Below are positions 24,747 to 38,048 of a stretch of 64,000 nt of DNA, piece by piece. The number at the start of each line of letters is the position of its first letter. Within the stretch, counting starts at the first letter, position 1. Source of the DNA: Vanilla planifolia (taxonomy: Eukaryota > Streptophyta > Magnoliopsida > Asparagales > Orchidaceae); assembly GCA_023846275.1 (NCBI GenBank), contig JAIUJO010000295.1, positions 372,001 to 436,000 on the forward strand. The letters run 5' to 3'. A program made the position numbers and the translations under genes. The notes beneath the pieces were generated by a model that ran no database searches, was not told the DNA's origin, and worked only from the letters and a program-made list of their open reading frames with translations.

Positions 24747-27700
24747 ATTCTACTATACTCAACTCTACTCCACTCTACTCTACTCTTCTCTACTATACAT
24801 TACTCTACTCAACTCTATTATATTATACTCTACACTACCCTATTTTTCTCTAGCCTAGGCTAGCTTATCCTAATCTAACTCTACTCTACTCTACTCTAGC
24901 TTAGCATACCCTACCCTATTCTTGCCTAATATAACTTAGCTCTACTCCACTCTACTCTATTCTAGCATAGCTTACCCTAGTCTATATTAGCTCTACTCTA
25001 CTCTAGTTTGCTCTACTCTACTCTGCTATACACTACTCTACTCTGCTTTGCTCTGCCCGACTATACATTTTTCTACACTACTCTTCTTCTCTACACTACT
25101 CTGCTCTGCTCTCCTCTACTGTCCTCTCCATTAGCTCTATGCTACTCTACTCTACTCTATTCTACTATACTCTACTCTATGCTACTCTACTCTACTCTTC
25201 TATACTCTGGTCTAACATGTCTCTGCTCTTCTCTGCTCTGCTTTACTCTACTCTCCTCTACTCTACTATGCTTTATGCTACTTTGCTCTACATTGCTCTA
25301 CTCTACTCTACTCTACTCTACTCTTCTCTGCTCTGCTCTACTCTACTCCACTTTACTCTCCTCTCCTCCCCTCCACTTTACTCTACTCTACTCTACTCCA
25401 CTCTATTCCACCCTTCTCTAATCTACTCTTCTCCACTCTACTCTATTCTATTCTACTCTACTCTACCCCACTCTAATCTAGTCTAGCCTAACATTGCCTA
25501 ATGTAGCCTAATCTTGCTCTACTTTACTATTGTTTACTCTACTATACTCTAGCCTAACCTAACATAACTTAGCTCAACTCTATTCTACCCTACATTATTC
25601 AATTCTACTCTATCTTAACTTAGCCTTGCCTAGCCTATCCAAACCAAGCTTTGCACTATACTACTCTGCTCAACTCTACTCTACTCTGCTCTGCTCTGCT
25701 CTACACTACTCTACCATGCTTTGCTCTACTCTCCTCTGCTCTCTTCTACTATACTCTTTTATACTTTACTCTACTCCTCTCTACTCTACTCTTTGCTACT
25801 TTACTCTACTCTTCTCTGCCCTACTTTACACTGCTCTACTCTACTCCACTCTACCCTAGCCTTGCTTAGCCTAACCTAACAATGCTCTACTCTACTCAAC
25901 TCTACTCTATCCTACTCTACTCTAGCCTAGCCTAACCTATCCTAGCCTAGCTTAGCCTAGCCTAACCTAGCTCTACTCTACTCTAACCTAGACTAGCCTA
26001 GCCTAACAAAGCATTACTATGCTCTACTCTATTCTACTCTACTCTACTCTACTTTACTCTAATCTAGCCTAACCTTACCTTGCTTAACCTAGCCTAAGCT
26101 AGCTTTGCTCTGCTCTACTCTGCTCTACTTAATTTGATTATCCTCTAATCTTCTCTAATCTATTCTACTCTACTCTACTCTACTCTATTCTTTACTCTAA
26201 CTTAGCTTAACTTAGCTTTATTTTACTCTACTCTACTCTAGACAAGCATAGCCTAGCCTAGCCTACCCTTGCCTAGCCTAGCCTACCCTAGCTCTAGTAT
26301 ACTCAACTCAACTCTACTTTACTTTTCTCTACTCTAGTATACTAGACTCTAATCTAACCTAACTTAGCCTAGCTAAACCTAGCTTTGCTCTACTCTTGTC
26401 TACTCTCCTTTAGCTCACTCTACTAAACTCTGCTCTACTTTACTCTACTCTACTCTACTTTACTCTAGTCTACATCTACTCTACTCCATTAATTTTCTCT
26501 ACTAGAGTCTAGCTTAACTTGGCTCTGCTCTACTTTGTTCTACTATACTCTTCTCTGCTCTACTCTACTCTACTCAGCTCTACTCTACTCTACTCTACTC
26601 TACTCCACTACTCTAACAAAGCCTAGCCTAACCTAACCTAGCTTAACCTAGGTCTACTCTACACCACTCTACTCTACTCTGCCCTTCTACACTTCTCTAG
26701 CTTAACGTAGCCTAGCCTAACCTAACCTAGCACAGCTCTATGCTACTCTATTCAACTCTACTCTAACCTTGCCTAGCTTAGTCTAGCCTAACATAGTTGT
26801 ACTCTACTCTACTCTAGCCTTGCCTTACTTTGCCTAGCTTAGGTTAACCTAGCTTTGCTCTACTCTGCTCTGCTCTAGTCTACTTTGCTCTACTCTATTT
26901 TGCTCTGCTCTACTTTTCTCTACTCTGCTCTGCTATACTTTTCTCTACTCTACTCTACTTTACTCTAGCCTTATTTAGCCTAGCCTAACCTAGCCAAGCT
27001 CTACTCTACTCTAAACTAGCCATGCCTAACCTAGCATTTCTCTACTCACTTCTATTATACTCTTCTCTACTCTACTTTACTATGTTTTGCTCTACTTTAC
27101 TCTACTTTACTCTAATCTACTCTGTAATACACTACTTTACTCTGCTCTTCTTTACTCTACTCTACTCCACTTTACTCTTGCATCGCTTAGCCTAGCCTAC
27201 ACTAACCTAGCTCTCCTCCACTCTACCCTACTCTGCTTAACTCGACTTTAGCCTAGCCTAGCCCATTCTACTCTAGCATAGCCTAGCCAAGCCTTGCTTA
27301 GCCTAACTTAGCACTTTTTTACTCAGCGCTACTCTACTATTGTCTACTCTACTCTGCTCTACTTTTTTATTCTTTACTCTGCTCTCCTCTACTCTACTAT
27401 GCTCTACTCTACTCTGATTTGCTTTTCTCTACTCTACTCTGCTATGCTCTGTTCTACTCTACTCAACTCCACATTAGCAAAGCTTAGCTTAGCTTAACCT
27501 AGCCTAACTTAGCTCTACTATACTCTATTCTACTCTACTCTACTCTTACCTAGCCTAACCTAGCCAAGTCTAGCCTTGCTTAGCCTAACTTAGTTCTACT
27601 CTACTCTACTCTAATCTACTCTATTATACTTTACTCCACTATACTCAACTCTACTCTACTCTACTCCACTATACTCTACTTTACTCTAACCTTACTTAAC

Positions 27701-30700
27701 CAAGCCTAGCTCAGCCAAACCTAGCTCTAGTCTTCTTTGCTCTACTATACTCTACTCTACTCTAGCTTAGCCTAGATTAGCCAAACTCAGCTCTACTCTA
27801 CTATATTCTACTCTTGCCTTACCTAGCTTATGCTAGCAAAGCTTAACCTAGCCTAAGCCAACCAAGCTCTACTCTACTCTACTCTACTCTACTTTGCGGT
27901 ACTCTACTCTACTCTACTCTAACCTAGCCAAACTTAGCTATACTCTACTCTACTCTACTCTATGATACTCTAATCTACTATATTAAGTTAAACTCTACTC
28001 TAACTTAGCCTAACCAAACCTAGCTCTACCCTACTCTACTCTACTCTACTCTAGCTTAACCTCACCTTAGCCTAGCCCAACCTTGTCTATCCCAGCCTAG
28101 CCAAACTGTGCTTTGCTCTTCACTACTCTACTATACTCTACTATACTCTACTCTACTTTACTTTACTCTATTGTACACTACTCTACTCTAGCCTAGCCAT
28201 GTCTAGTCAAACCTATTCTAGCTCTACTCAACTCCACTCTACTCTACTCTACTCTTCTCTACTATACTCTACTCTACTCTACTCTAGCCTAGCCTAGCCT
28301 AACCTACCCTAACCTAACTTGGCATAGCCTAATCTAACCAATCTCTACTCTACTCAACTCTACTATACTCTACTATATTATACTTAACTCTATTCTACTC
28401 TACTCTACTTTACTCTACTCTAATCTAAGTTAGCCAAGCTTAGCCAAGCCTATCCAAGCTCTACTCTACTCTACTCCTCTCTAGCCTATCCTAGCCCAAC
28501 CTAGCCTAACCTAACACTACTATACTCTACTTTGCTCTACTATACTCTACTCTACTCTATTCTACTATACTCTAGGCTAGCTTAGCCAAGCCTAGCTTAA
28601 CTTGACCTAGCTCTACTCTACTCTACTCTACTCTACTTTAGCCTAGCCTGACCAAGCCTAATCTAGCCTAGCCTAACCTACCCTTGCCTAGCAAAACCTA
28701 ACCTAACCTTGCCTAACCTAACTCTACTATACTCTACTCTACTCTACTATATTATACTCTATTCTACTCTACTCAACTTAGCTCTACTCTACTCTACTTG
28801 ACTCTGCTCTACTCTACCCTAATCTACCCTAATCTACTTTACTTTTCTCTAGCATAGACTGGCCAAGTACTTCTCTGCTCTACTCCATTATACTCTAGTA
28901 TACTTTATTCTTCACTACACTACTAAACATAATAATACTTTAGCCTAAACATTACTCTACTCTACTTTACTATATTCTGCTAACCTCTACTCTACTGTAA
29001 TCTACTTCACTCTACTCCACTATAACCTAACATAACCTTGCCTAACCTAGCTCTACTCTATTCTACTCTACTTTATTCTTGCCTAGCATAGCCTAACATA
29101 GCACTGCTTTACTTTGCCTTGTTGTGCTCTGTTCTAATCAGCTCTTCTCTACTTTACTTTATTATACTCTACTCTTGCTTAACCTAGGCAAACCTAGCTC
29201 TACACAACTCTATTCTACTATATTATATTATACTCTACTCTACTCTACTCTACTATCAACTAGCCTAACCTACCATAGCCTAGCATAGCATAGCCTTGCT
29301 TAACCAACCTAACCAATCTCTACTCTAGTCTACTATACTCTATTCTACTCTACTCAACTCTTCTCTTCTCTACTCTACTCTACTCTATGCTACTATAATC
29401 TAATCTACTCTACATTAACCTAGCCTAGCTTAAGCTAACTTAACCAAGCTATGCTAGACTCTACTCTACTCTACCCTACTCTACTCTACTCTACTCTAAC
29501 CTAGCTTAACCTGGCCTAGTCGAGCCAAACCTAGCTCTGCTCTACTCGACTTTGCTCTTCATTACTATGCTATACTTTTCTCTACTATGATCTATTATTC
29601 TCTACTCTACTCTACTCTATTTTACTCTGCTTTACTTTGCTCTGCTTTGCCATGCTCTACTCTATTCTGCTCTACTCTTCTCCATTCTACTCAGCTCTAC
29701 ACTACTCTACTCTGCTCTCTTCTTCACTCCACTCCTCTACTCTCCTCTCCTCTCCTTTACTCTAATCTACTCTACCCCACTCTACTCTACTCTAATCTAC
29801 TCAAGTCTACTCAACTCTATTCTACTCTACTCTACTCTACTCTACTCAGCTCTACTCTACTCTAACCTAGCCTAGCCTAGCATGGTTTAGCCTAATCTAG
29901 TCCTACTCTACTCTACTCTACTCAACACTACCCTACTCTACTCTAGCCTATCTTATCCTAGCCTAGCATATTCGAGCCTAAACTAACTTAGCTCTACTCT
30001 ATCCTAGCCTACCTTAGGCTAGCTTAATTTAGCTCACTCTACTCTACTCTGCTCTACTCTACTCTTCTCTACTTTACTCTATACTACTCTACTCTATTTT
30101 GCTCTATTCTACTCTACTCTAATCTGCCCTTCTCTTCTATTCTTTGCTCTGCTCTACTTTGCTCTACTCTGTCTCTTTTGCTCACCTCTACTCTACTCTA
30201 TTCTGTTCTACTCTACTCTACTGTACTCCACTCTAATCTACTTTAAATCTAATCTACTCTACTCTACTCTTGCCTAGCTACTCCTAGACAATCATAACCA
30301 AGCTCTACTCTACTATACTCTACTCTACTTTACTCTACTCTACTCTACTCGACTCTTCTCTGCTCTAGCATAACCTACCAAAATCTAGCTCTACTCTACT
30401 CTGCTTTACACTATTATTCTCTGCATTGCTCTACTCTACTCTACTCTACTAAGCTCCACTCTACTTTGTTCTACTCTGCTCAACCCTACTCTCCTCTACT
30501 TTGCTCTTCTCTACTCTTCCTTTCTCTCCTCTACTCTATTATGCTTTACTCTACTCTACTCAAGCCTTGTCTACCTAACCTAACCTAGCTCTACCCTGCT
30601 TTACTCTACTATACTCTACTCGACTCTAGCCTAGCCTAACCTAGCCTAGCTAGCCAAGCCTAGCCTAACCTAGCTGTACTATCCTTTGCTCTACTCTACT

Positions 30701-31442
30701 CTACTCTACTCTGCTCTTCTTTACTTTGCTCTACTCTTCTCTACTCTGCTCTTCTTTACTCTACTCACCTTTAGCAAAGCTTAGCCTCACCTAGCTTAAC
30801 CTAATCTTGCTCTACTATACTCTAGTCCACTCTACTCAAGCTAGCCTAACCTAACTTAGTCAAGCCTAACCTAGCATTATGCTTCTCTACTCCACTCTAT
30901 AATACTAGACTCTACTCTACTACACTCTACTCTACTCTACTCTACTCTACTCTAACCAAGCATAACCTCACCTATCTTAGTTTAACCTAGCATACACGGC
31001 TATACTCTACTCTACTATACTCTACACAACTCTACTCTGATCTACTCTACTATACTCTTCTATACTCTATTCTTCTCTGCTTTGCTCTTCTCCACTCTAC
31101 TCTACTTTGCTCTACTCTACTCTACCATACTCCACACTACTCTACTCTACTCTACTCTACCCTACTCTACTCTACTCTACTGTAGCCTTGCCTAACCAAG
31201 CTCTACTCGACTCTACCCTAGCCTAGCATAGCCTAGCCTAACCTTGCTCTATTCTACTCTACTCTACTCTACTCTACTCTGCTCTACTCTACTCTAACCT
31301 AGCCTAGCCTAACCAACCTCTACTCTACTTTATGCCTAGCATAGCCTATCTTAGCCTAGCCTTACCTAGCCTAACCTAACTCCACTTAGCTATACTCTAC
31401 ATTGCTCTACTCTACTCTTCTTTTATGCTTTATTATAATCTG

Positions 31443-31480
31443 CTCTCCCCTCCTCTCCTCTCCTCTCCTCTCTTCTCCTC
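31443..31480. repeat. CTCCT pure-pyrimidine tract
   Basis: An uninterrupted polypyrimidine stretch of about 38 bp made of CTCCC/CTCCT/CTTCT words, flanked by CTGC words on the left and TCTAC repeats on the right. Confidence 0.8.
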
Positions 31481-34400
31481 TACTCTACTCTATTATACTC
31501 TACTATACCTTCCTCTAAACTAATCTACTCTACTCTTCTCTACTCTACTTTACTCTACCCTACTATAGTCTACTTTGCTCTACTCTACTCTGCTTTACTC
31601 AACTCTAGTTTAGCATAGCCTAGCCTACCCTAGCTTAGCCTTACCTAGCCTAGCCAATCCTGGCTCTGCTACTCTCTAATCTACTAAACTCAACTCTACT
31701 TTACTCGACTCTTCTCTACTCTAATATAACCTAGCCTAACGTAACCAAGCTCTACTCAACTCTACTCTAGTCTAGCCTAGCCTAGCCTATCCTAACCTAG
31801 CTCTGATCTACACTGCTATGCTCTATTATGCTATGCTCTACTCTACTCTTCTCTACTCTACTCTACTCTACTCTACTCTACTAAACTCTGATATGCTTTA
31901 CTATTCTCTATTCATTACTCTAACCAAGCCAAGCCTAACCAAACTCTACTCTACTCTACTATAGCCTAACCAAGCCTTGCCAACCATAACCTAGCTTTAC
32001 CTAGCCATACTTAGCTCTACTCTACTCTACTCTACTCTGCTCTACTCTACTCTACTCTACTATACTCCACTCCACTCTACATTACTCTACCCTTCTCCAA
32101 CCATGCTTGACCTAGCACTTCTCTACACTATCATAGCTAAGCCTCGCCTAGCCTTGCATTGCCTAACATAGCTCTACTCTGCTCTACTATGCTTTGCTCT
32201 ACTTTGCTCAACTCTACTCTACTCTACTATACTCTACTCTACTCTACTCTACTCTACTCTACTATAGTATAGCCTAGCCTAACCTAGCTCTACTCTACTC
32301 TACTCTACTCTACTCTTCTCTACTTTACTCTACTCTACTAAAGCTTAGCCAAGCCTAACCTAGCCTAGCCTAGCTTAACCTAGCTCAACTCTACTCTACT
32401 CTACTATACTACACTCTTCTATACTTTACTCTATTTTACTCTACTCTAGGCTAGACTAGCCTACCATAACCCCGACTAACCTTGCTCTACTCTGCTCTGC
32501 TTTACTCTGCTCTGCTCAACTATTCTCTACTCTGCTCTTCTTTACTTTGCTCTGCTTTGGTTTACTCTATTCTACTCTACTCTAGCCTAGCCTAACCTAA
32601 CAAAACTCTACTCTACTCTACTCTACTCTACTCTTCTTTAACCTAGCCTAACCTAGCTTAGCTCTACTATGATCTTTTATGCTCTTCTCAATTTTGATCT
32701 ACTCTGCACTACTCTTGTTTGCTCTTCTCTACTCTACACTACTGTACTCTATTGTATACTAGCCTAACCTAACACTTTACTCTACTCTACTCCACTCTCG
32801 CCTAGCCTAGCTTATCTTAACCTAGCCTATCCTAGCCTAACCAAGCCTAGGTTGTCCTAGCCTAACCTAGCTTTACTCTTCTACTCTACTCTACTCAACT
32901 CAGTTATACTCTTCTCTACTCTACACTACTTTACTCTAACCAAGCCTAGACTAGCGAAGCACAACAAAACTCTAATCTACACTACTTTAGCGTAGCCTAA
33001 TCTAGCCTAGCTAAGCTTATACTAGCTCTACTCTCCTAAGCTCTAATTTACTTTGCTTTGTTCTTCTCTAACCTACTCTACTCAGCTCTACTCTATATTT
33101 TTTTACTCTACTCTACTCTGCTCTACTCTATTATAACCAACATTACTCTACTCTATGATATCCTATCTTAGCCTAACCTAGCTCTACTCTACTCTACCCT
33201 AATGTACTCTACTCTACTCTCGCCTAACCTAGCCTAGCTTAGCTTATCCTAACAATACTCTACTTAACTCTACCCTACTATACTCTACTATACTATACTT
33301 TACTCTATTATACTCTAGCCTAGCTTAGCTTACCCTAACCTAGCCTAGCCTTACCTAGCTCTACTCAACTCAATTCTACTCTACTCTACCTTAGATTTGC
33401 CTAACATAGCCTAACCTAGCTCTACTCTGCTCTACTCTACTCTACTTTATCATGTTCTACTCTGTACTACTCAACTCTACTCTGCTCTGCTCTATATTTC
33501 TCTACTCTGCTCCTCTCTACTCTAGCCTAGCCTAACCTGGCCTAGCATAACCTAGTATAGCCTAACCTAGTTCTACTCTTCTCTACTTTACTCTACTATG
33601 CTCTACTCTACTATGCTCTTCTCTTCTCTTCTCTACTCTACTCTGCTCTACTCTACTATACTCCACATTGTTGTTCTCTATTCTCTAGACTAGCCTAGCT
33701 TAGCCTTGCCTAACTTAGCTCTATTCTACTCTACTCTAGATTAGCCCAGCCTAGCCTACCATTACAAAGCATAACCAAGCCTAGCCTAACTTAGCCTAGC
33801 CTAACCTAGCTCTACTCTACTATACCCAGCTCTGCTCTACTCTACTCAAACCTAGCCTAACTTAGCCTTGTCTAACAAAGTTTAGCCTAACCTAGCAAAG
33901 CGCAACTTAGCTCTCCTCTTCTCTGCTTTGCTTTACTCTACAGTGCTCTGCTCGGCTCTACTCTGCTCTACTCTCCTCTTCTCTACTCTTACCTAGCCTA
34001 GCCTAGTTTAGCCTAATCAAGCTCTACTATACTCTACTCTAATCTGCTCTAGGCTCGCCTAGCCTAGCTTACCATAGCTAAGCCAAGCCTAGCCTAGCTT
34101 AACCAAACTCTACCCTACTTTATTGTTCTCTACTCTACTCTACTAAACTCTACCTTACTCTACTCTACTCTACACTGCTCATATCTAGCCTAGCCTCACC
34201 TTTCCATACTTTACTCCACTCTACTCTAGCCTAGCCTCACTTAACTTAGCCTAACTTAGCTTTGCTCTATTTTGCACTACTCTACTCTGATCTACATTAC
34301 TCTACTCTACTTTACACTATTGTACTCTAACCTAGCATAGCCAAACCTCGCTCTACTCTACTCTACTCTATTCTACTCTAGTAGAGCCTAGCCTAGCCTA

Positions 34401-35195
34401 ACTTGGCCTAACCTAGCCTAGTCAAGCCTAGCTAGGTCTAGCCCAACCGAGCTCTACTCTACTCTACTCTACTGTACTATACTCTACTATACTCTACTCT
34501 GTTTTACTCTTCTCTACTCTACTTTGCATTACTCCACTCCACTCTAACCAAGCCTTGCCTAGTAAGTCAAACCTAGCTCAAATCTACACTACTCTAACCT
34601 AGAATAACCTAACCTAGCCTAGCTTAACCTAGCTTTACTCCACTCTACTCCATTCTACTCTTCTCCACTCTATGTTGCACTACTCTACTCTTCTCTATTC
34701 TAATCTACTTTACACTTCTATACACTACTTTACTATGCTCTACTGTACTCTATCCTAACCTATCTTAAATTAGCTCTACTCTACTATACTCTACTCTAAT
34801 CTAGCCTAGCTTACTCAGCCTAGTATAGCCTAGCCAAGCCTTCGCTAGCTCTACTCTACTTTACTCTACTCTACTCTACTCTACTCTACTCTACCCTACT
34901 CTACTCTACTCTACTCTACTCTACTCAACCCAACTCTACTCTAACCTTACCTAGCCTACCCTAACCTAGCCTAGCCTAACCTATCTCTACTCTACTCTAT
35001 TTTACTCTACTCTACTCAAGCCTAGCCTATCCTAAATTAGCCTTGCATGGCCTAACCTAGCTCTACTCTGCTCTACTCTACACTACTCTGCTCTACTACT
35101 CTATACTACTTTGCTCTACTCTAATCTGCTCTACATTTCCCTACTCTAAATTGCTCTACTCTACTTTATGTTGGTCTACTCTACTCTACTATACT

Positions 35196-35200
35196 CTTCT
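35196..35200. other. Target-site duplication, left copy (CTTCT)
   Basis: CTTCT immediately precedes the LTR start TGTTACACCC and is repeated directly after the other LTR at 45437-45441. A 5-bp duplication is the normal size for Ty3/gypsy integrases. It is satellite sequence, so the element inserted into the array. Confidence 0.93.
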
Positions 35201-36187
35201 TGTTACACCCCATTTTTCCTAGGCTGATTTTTGGCATACAATTTTTTTTTTTTTTTTTTATATAAACAGCTCAGATCGTCCCATACCAACCTGAGTAGCC
35301 TACGAAAACATAGGATATAACACATCATTACACACCTACTTCCCTTAACAATGTGGATCCCATCTCCCGGGTACACCGTCAAATCAGGTTCATGACTCCT
35401 GAATTAACAGATGGACTCGCGCAATGTTACTCCTACTAGACCCAATACTCCTAACCCCTACGGGTAGGAGAACCGGTCTATTAGAAGTCTGAACCCCCAT
35501 GGTTAAGTTCCATAGTCATGTAATGACCTCACCATCAAACAAAAAGATATATAACATCCTCAGATAAAATATGGCACTCCACACACCATACTCCAAGACA
35601 ATAAAATAAAACAGTGAATGAAACTACATTACAAGAATAAGATCCAAGTCCAACAAGTGCAATGTTATCCAACCAGAAACATAAGTCAGAATTTCCCTCA
35701 CATATTACATGACATATGAGAATAATAATCTCATTAAATACATCCAACAGCAACAATAACCTAACCAGAATATCTCAGACAATCACAAGTCCGATATCCT
35801 CCACAATCCTGTTGACCACGATCCTACCTAATCTGGTAGCGTCAAGTCTGCCGAGCCACTGAAAATATATAATACAGGAATGAGCTACGCCCAGTAGGAA
35901 AGACAGCTAGTAAAACTCACATGCAAGAGAAGGATAATAGCAAAAATATAGGAATACAGCATAACAATGTATGGTGGATAGGCACTCTCAGTCCCAGACT
36001 CCGACCAACCACAGTCACCCCTAGTCACACCAGAGTAGCTCTCCTCTGGGCTTCCAGGTAGCGTGCCAGTGGGAACGCCCATCTCGAAAAACCCATGGCG
36101 CCTAAGCACCCGACACCGCAGCGTCTCTCGTCAATCAATCTCCTGGAGACTATAGACAGATCCAGTCACAAAATCTCTAGCCAACGT

Positions 36188-36288
36188 GAGACACCCCTGC
36201 CACCCTAAGGCGCGCAGGCCTACACACTTGGCTAGCCACTGCGAGACACCCCTGCCACCCTCAGGCGCGCAGGCCTACACACATGGAC
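36188..36288. repeat. 55-bp tandem repeat in the left LTR
   Basis: Two units start with GAGACACCCCTGCCACCCT at 36188 and 36243, a 55-bp period. They stay nearly identical through GGCGCGCAGGCCTACACAC and then diverge. The same pair is in the other LTR at 43590 and 43645, so the duplication predates this insertion. Confidence 0.9.
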
Positions 36289-36729
36289 CAGGAGAGATCG
36301 ACTCAGCCACCATCCCAAAGAGTCCTCTACCAACAACTTCCATAGGAGCTCACGCCCCTACAGTCATTGCCAATCTCTAACTCCAAGATCCGGCAACATG
36401 TGTCCAGGTACAACAAGGCGCATACCAGTCCACATGTATACTGTGGAAGCTAAGTCTGAACCGCATAGTTACCTACCACAACTACCCTAAAACATCATAT
36501 AGGGTCTATAGTAGTCCGGTCCAGTATGCCAATCCATAAAATATGCCAACACTGAATAAACTGACTCAATCCATGCCGTTGCCATCAAGGCAACACAACT
36601 GTCAATTACTGACTGTTCTGGTAGCATCCATGTACCATACTTCTGTCTGACTGTTTCCAGCTGTACTGTCATCACTGATAACATTTTTCCCCACTTCAGG
36701 AAATTTTTAAATTCCGTCATCAATTTCCG

Positions 36730-36965
36730 TCTTTATCCATTTTTTCGAAATTCGGAATAGTTTCCGAGATTAATTCCTCATATATCTTATTTCCAAAATT
36801 CGAATTAATTTTCGAATTAAATATTCTGCATTTTCTTTTTCCCAAAAATTCGGGATAAATTTCCGAATTTAATTCCTCCCGTCTTTCCTCTTCCGCGCCG
36901 CATTAAAATTAAATAAATCATTTCCGAAAATTCAGAATTAATTTCCGAATTATAAATCCTTCCGC
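36730..36965. repeat. AT-rich quasi-palindromic repeat zone in the left LTR
   Basis: Several imperfect copies of an AATTCGGAATTAATTTCCGAATT-like theme appear between about 36730 and 36965, separated by stretches such as CTTCCGC and TTCCTC. Each copy is close to self-complementary, so hairpins are possible. The equivalent zone in the right LTR is about 44132-44367. Function is unknown. Confidence 0.7.
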
Positions 36966-37555
36966 TTCTCTCTCATCCGCACCAATTTAAGTTAATAGTG
37001 GTTAATTAATTAATTTACGATTAATTATTAACTAATTAACTAAATCCTAATCCATCTCCTTCCTCCGCCCGGCGCCCGCGAAACCCTAGCCGCCGCCATC
37101 GCCGACCAATACGATCCTTCCGTCGATTTCCGGCGACTGCGAACAAGGAGAACAATTTCCTAACATGCTCCTAAGCATTAATAAATTTTTTTCGGCGAAA
37201 TGGGAATTTTTCCAGGAATTCCGAAATTTGCAAAAGACACAAATTAGCATTCAATTAAATCCGATTTTCATCCACATGCTTGTTTTCATTAAGCAAAGTA
37301 TTTCATGCTTTTAATTTTCTACTAAATCACTAATTTAAACTGAATTTCCTACCTCAACGACGCCGGCGACGGTGAACTTCGTCCGCAGCTCGCCGCAGCT
37401 CCTCGCCGAACGAATCCGGTATGAATTGACTCTCCTCGTTCCCGTGGATCTCCAGGCACAAAAAGCCCCTTGCCAGGCCGCCGGAATCACGCGCCGTACG
37501 CCGGAAAAACTCTCTCTATCGGTCGGCCGAACGAACCCTAATCGTTTCGCGAGGG

Positions 37556-37562
37556 TTTTATA
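37556..37562 (-). promoter_or_regulatory. Predicted TATA box in the left LTR
   Basis: TATAAAA on the minus strand, within AAATATAAAACCC. It sits about 470 bp into the LTR in the element's direction, a plausible end of U3. It is downstream of the 40-bp tandem repeats. Transcription from this copy would read into flanking satellite. Confidence 0.55.
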
Positions 37563-37571
37563 TTTCTGGCC

Positions 37572-37672
37572 GACACGGTGAAGACCCGTTACGCGCCGTT
37601 GACACGTTTTCGACACGGTAAGCACCCGATACGCGCTGTCGACACGCTATTGACACGGTAAGTACCCGATCA
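37572..37672. repeat. 40-bp tandem repeats beside the TATA box, left LTR
   Basis: GACACGG recurs at 37572, 37612 and 37652, an exact 40-bp period. The units share the order GACACGGTAAG, ACCCG, TACGCGC, GTTGACACG; the third is partial. In the element's direction the repeats lie immediately upstream of the TATA box, where LTR promoters often carry repeated enhancer boxes. The role here is inferred from position. Confidence 0.85.
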
Positions 37673-38035
37673 GCCGGTTCAATCCCAACCGTCGATCACG
37701 ACCGTCCGATCCGCTTATCAGAACGCACGCGCAAACTCACTCGACGAACTGCCTCCGCCTCCGCTGAACCGTTCCGGTCCGGTTCACGCGCGGTAAAAAC
37801 CAATTCCCGGTTTTATTTAAATGGATTTTCGAATTTCTAAAAATCCAATAAATCTAATTAAACAGGGAAAATTACTTAAAAATTACCTCGGTGCTCCGAA
37901 AAATCCCCAGAAATTTCAGAAATTCCATTAGCCTCTGATTAAGCTCCTGGCTCATCCTACTGTCGATCTGAAATCATCCAAGCCAAAAATTAATTCATTA
38001 AAGATTAACATAAAACTTTTTACTGGGTATAACAA

Positions 38036-38047
38036 TCTTCCCACCTT
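38036..38047 (-). other. Polypurine tract
   Basis: The minus strand reads AAGGTGGGAAGA one base before the 3' LTR start (TGTTATACCC). This is the expected place and composition for the primer of plus-strand DNA synthesis. It begins two bases after the last polyprotein codon's stop, leaving essentially no room for another gene. Confidence 0.85.
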
Positions 38048-38048
38048 A

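Larger units (their letters stand above)
20157..35200. repeat. Pentanucleotide satellite array, middle segment
   Basis: Same two-word satellite and same orientation as the left segment, starting within a few bases of the broken retroelement and continuing to the base before the young LTR. It includes homogeneous TCTAC runs (for example 34862-34923), TAGCC/TAACC blocks, CTGC/TTTGC-rich patches that often follow a junction, and several CTCCT tracts. No gene was found; all the sizeable plus-strand frames (for example 20213-20614, 25008-25421, 29587-29865) are satellite translations of the Leu/Tyr/Ser/Thr type. Confidence 0.95.
35201..38034 (-). repeat. 3' LTR of the chromovirus (left in the window)
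   Basis: Starts TGTTACACCC at 35201 and ends GGGTATAACA at 38034; the other copy lies at a constant offset of 7,402 bp. Hand comparison finds about 32 substitutions and no net length difference between the LTRs. Along it are an 18-base T run near the outer end (35242-35259), a 55-bp tandem repeat, an AT-rich TTCGAATTAA-type repeat zone, a CG-rich zone with AAACCCTAG (37081) and AACCCTAA (37534), a TATA box and a 40-bp tandem repeat. Short frames inside (for example 35535-35756, 35885-36109, 37335-37625) recur in the other LTR but match no domain I know, so I do not call them genes. Confidence 0.95.

Noticed and set aside
35242..35259. T18 run (A18 on the element strand) as a poly(A) tail of a non-LTR insertion
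   Set aside because: It sits at the same place in both LTRs about 40 bp from the LTR end and has no flanking duplication, so it is part of the LTR.
35535..35756. Short frames repeated in both LTRs (with 42937-43158; also 35885-36109, 36487-36723, 37335-37625 and their copies)
   Set aside because: Their duplication is explained by LTR identity. None has a recognisable domain, and several lie on opposite strands of the same segment.
38035..38048. Possible env-like or extra gene after integrase
   Set aside because: The polyprotein stop lies next to the polypurine tract and LTR, leaving no room. This argues against Athila-, Ogre- or retrovirus-like organisation.
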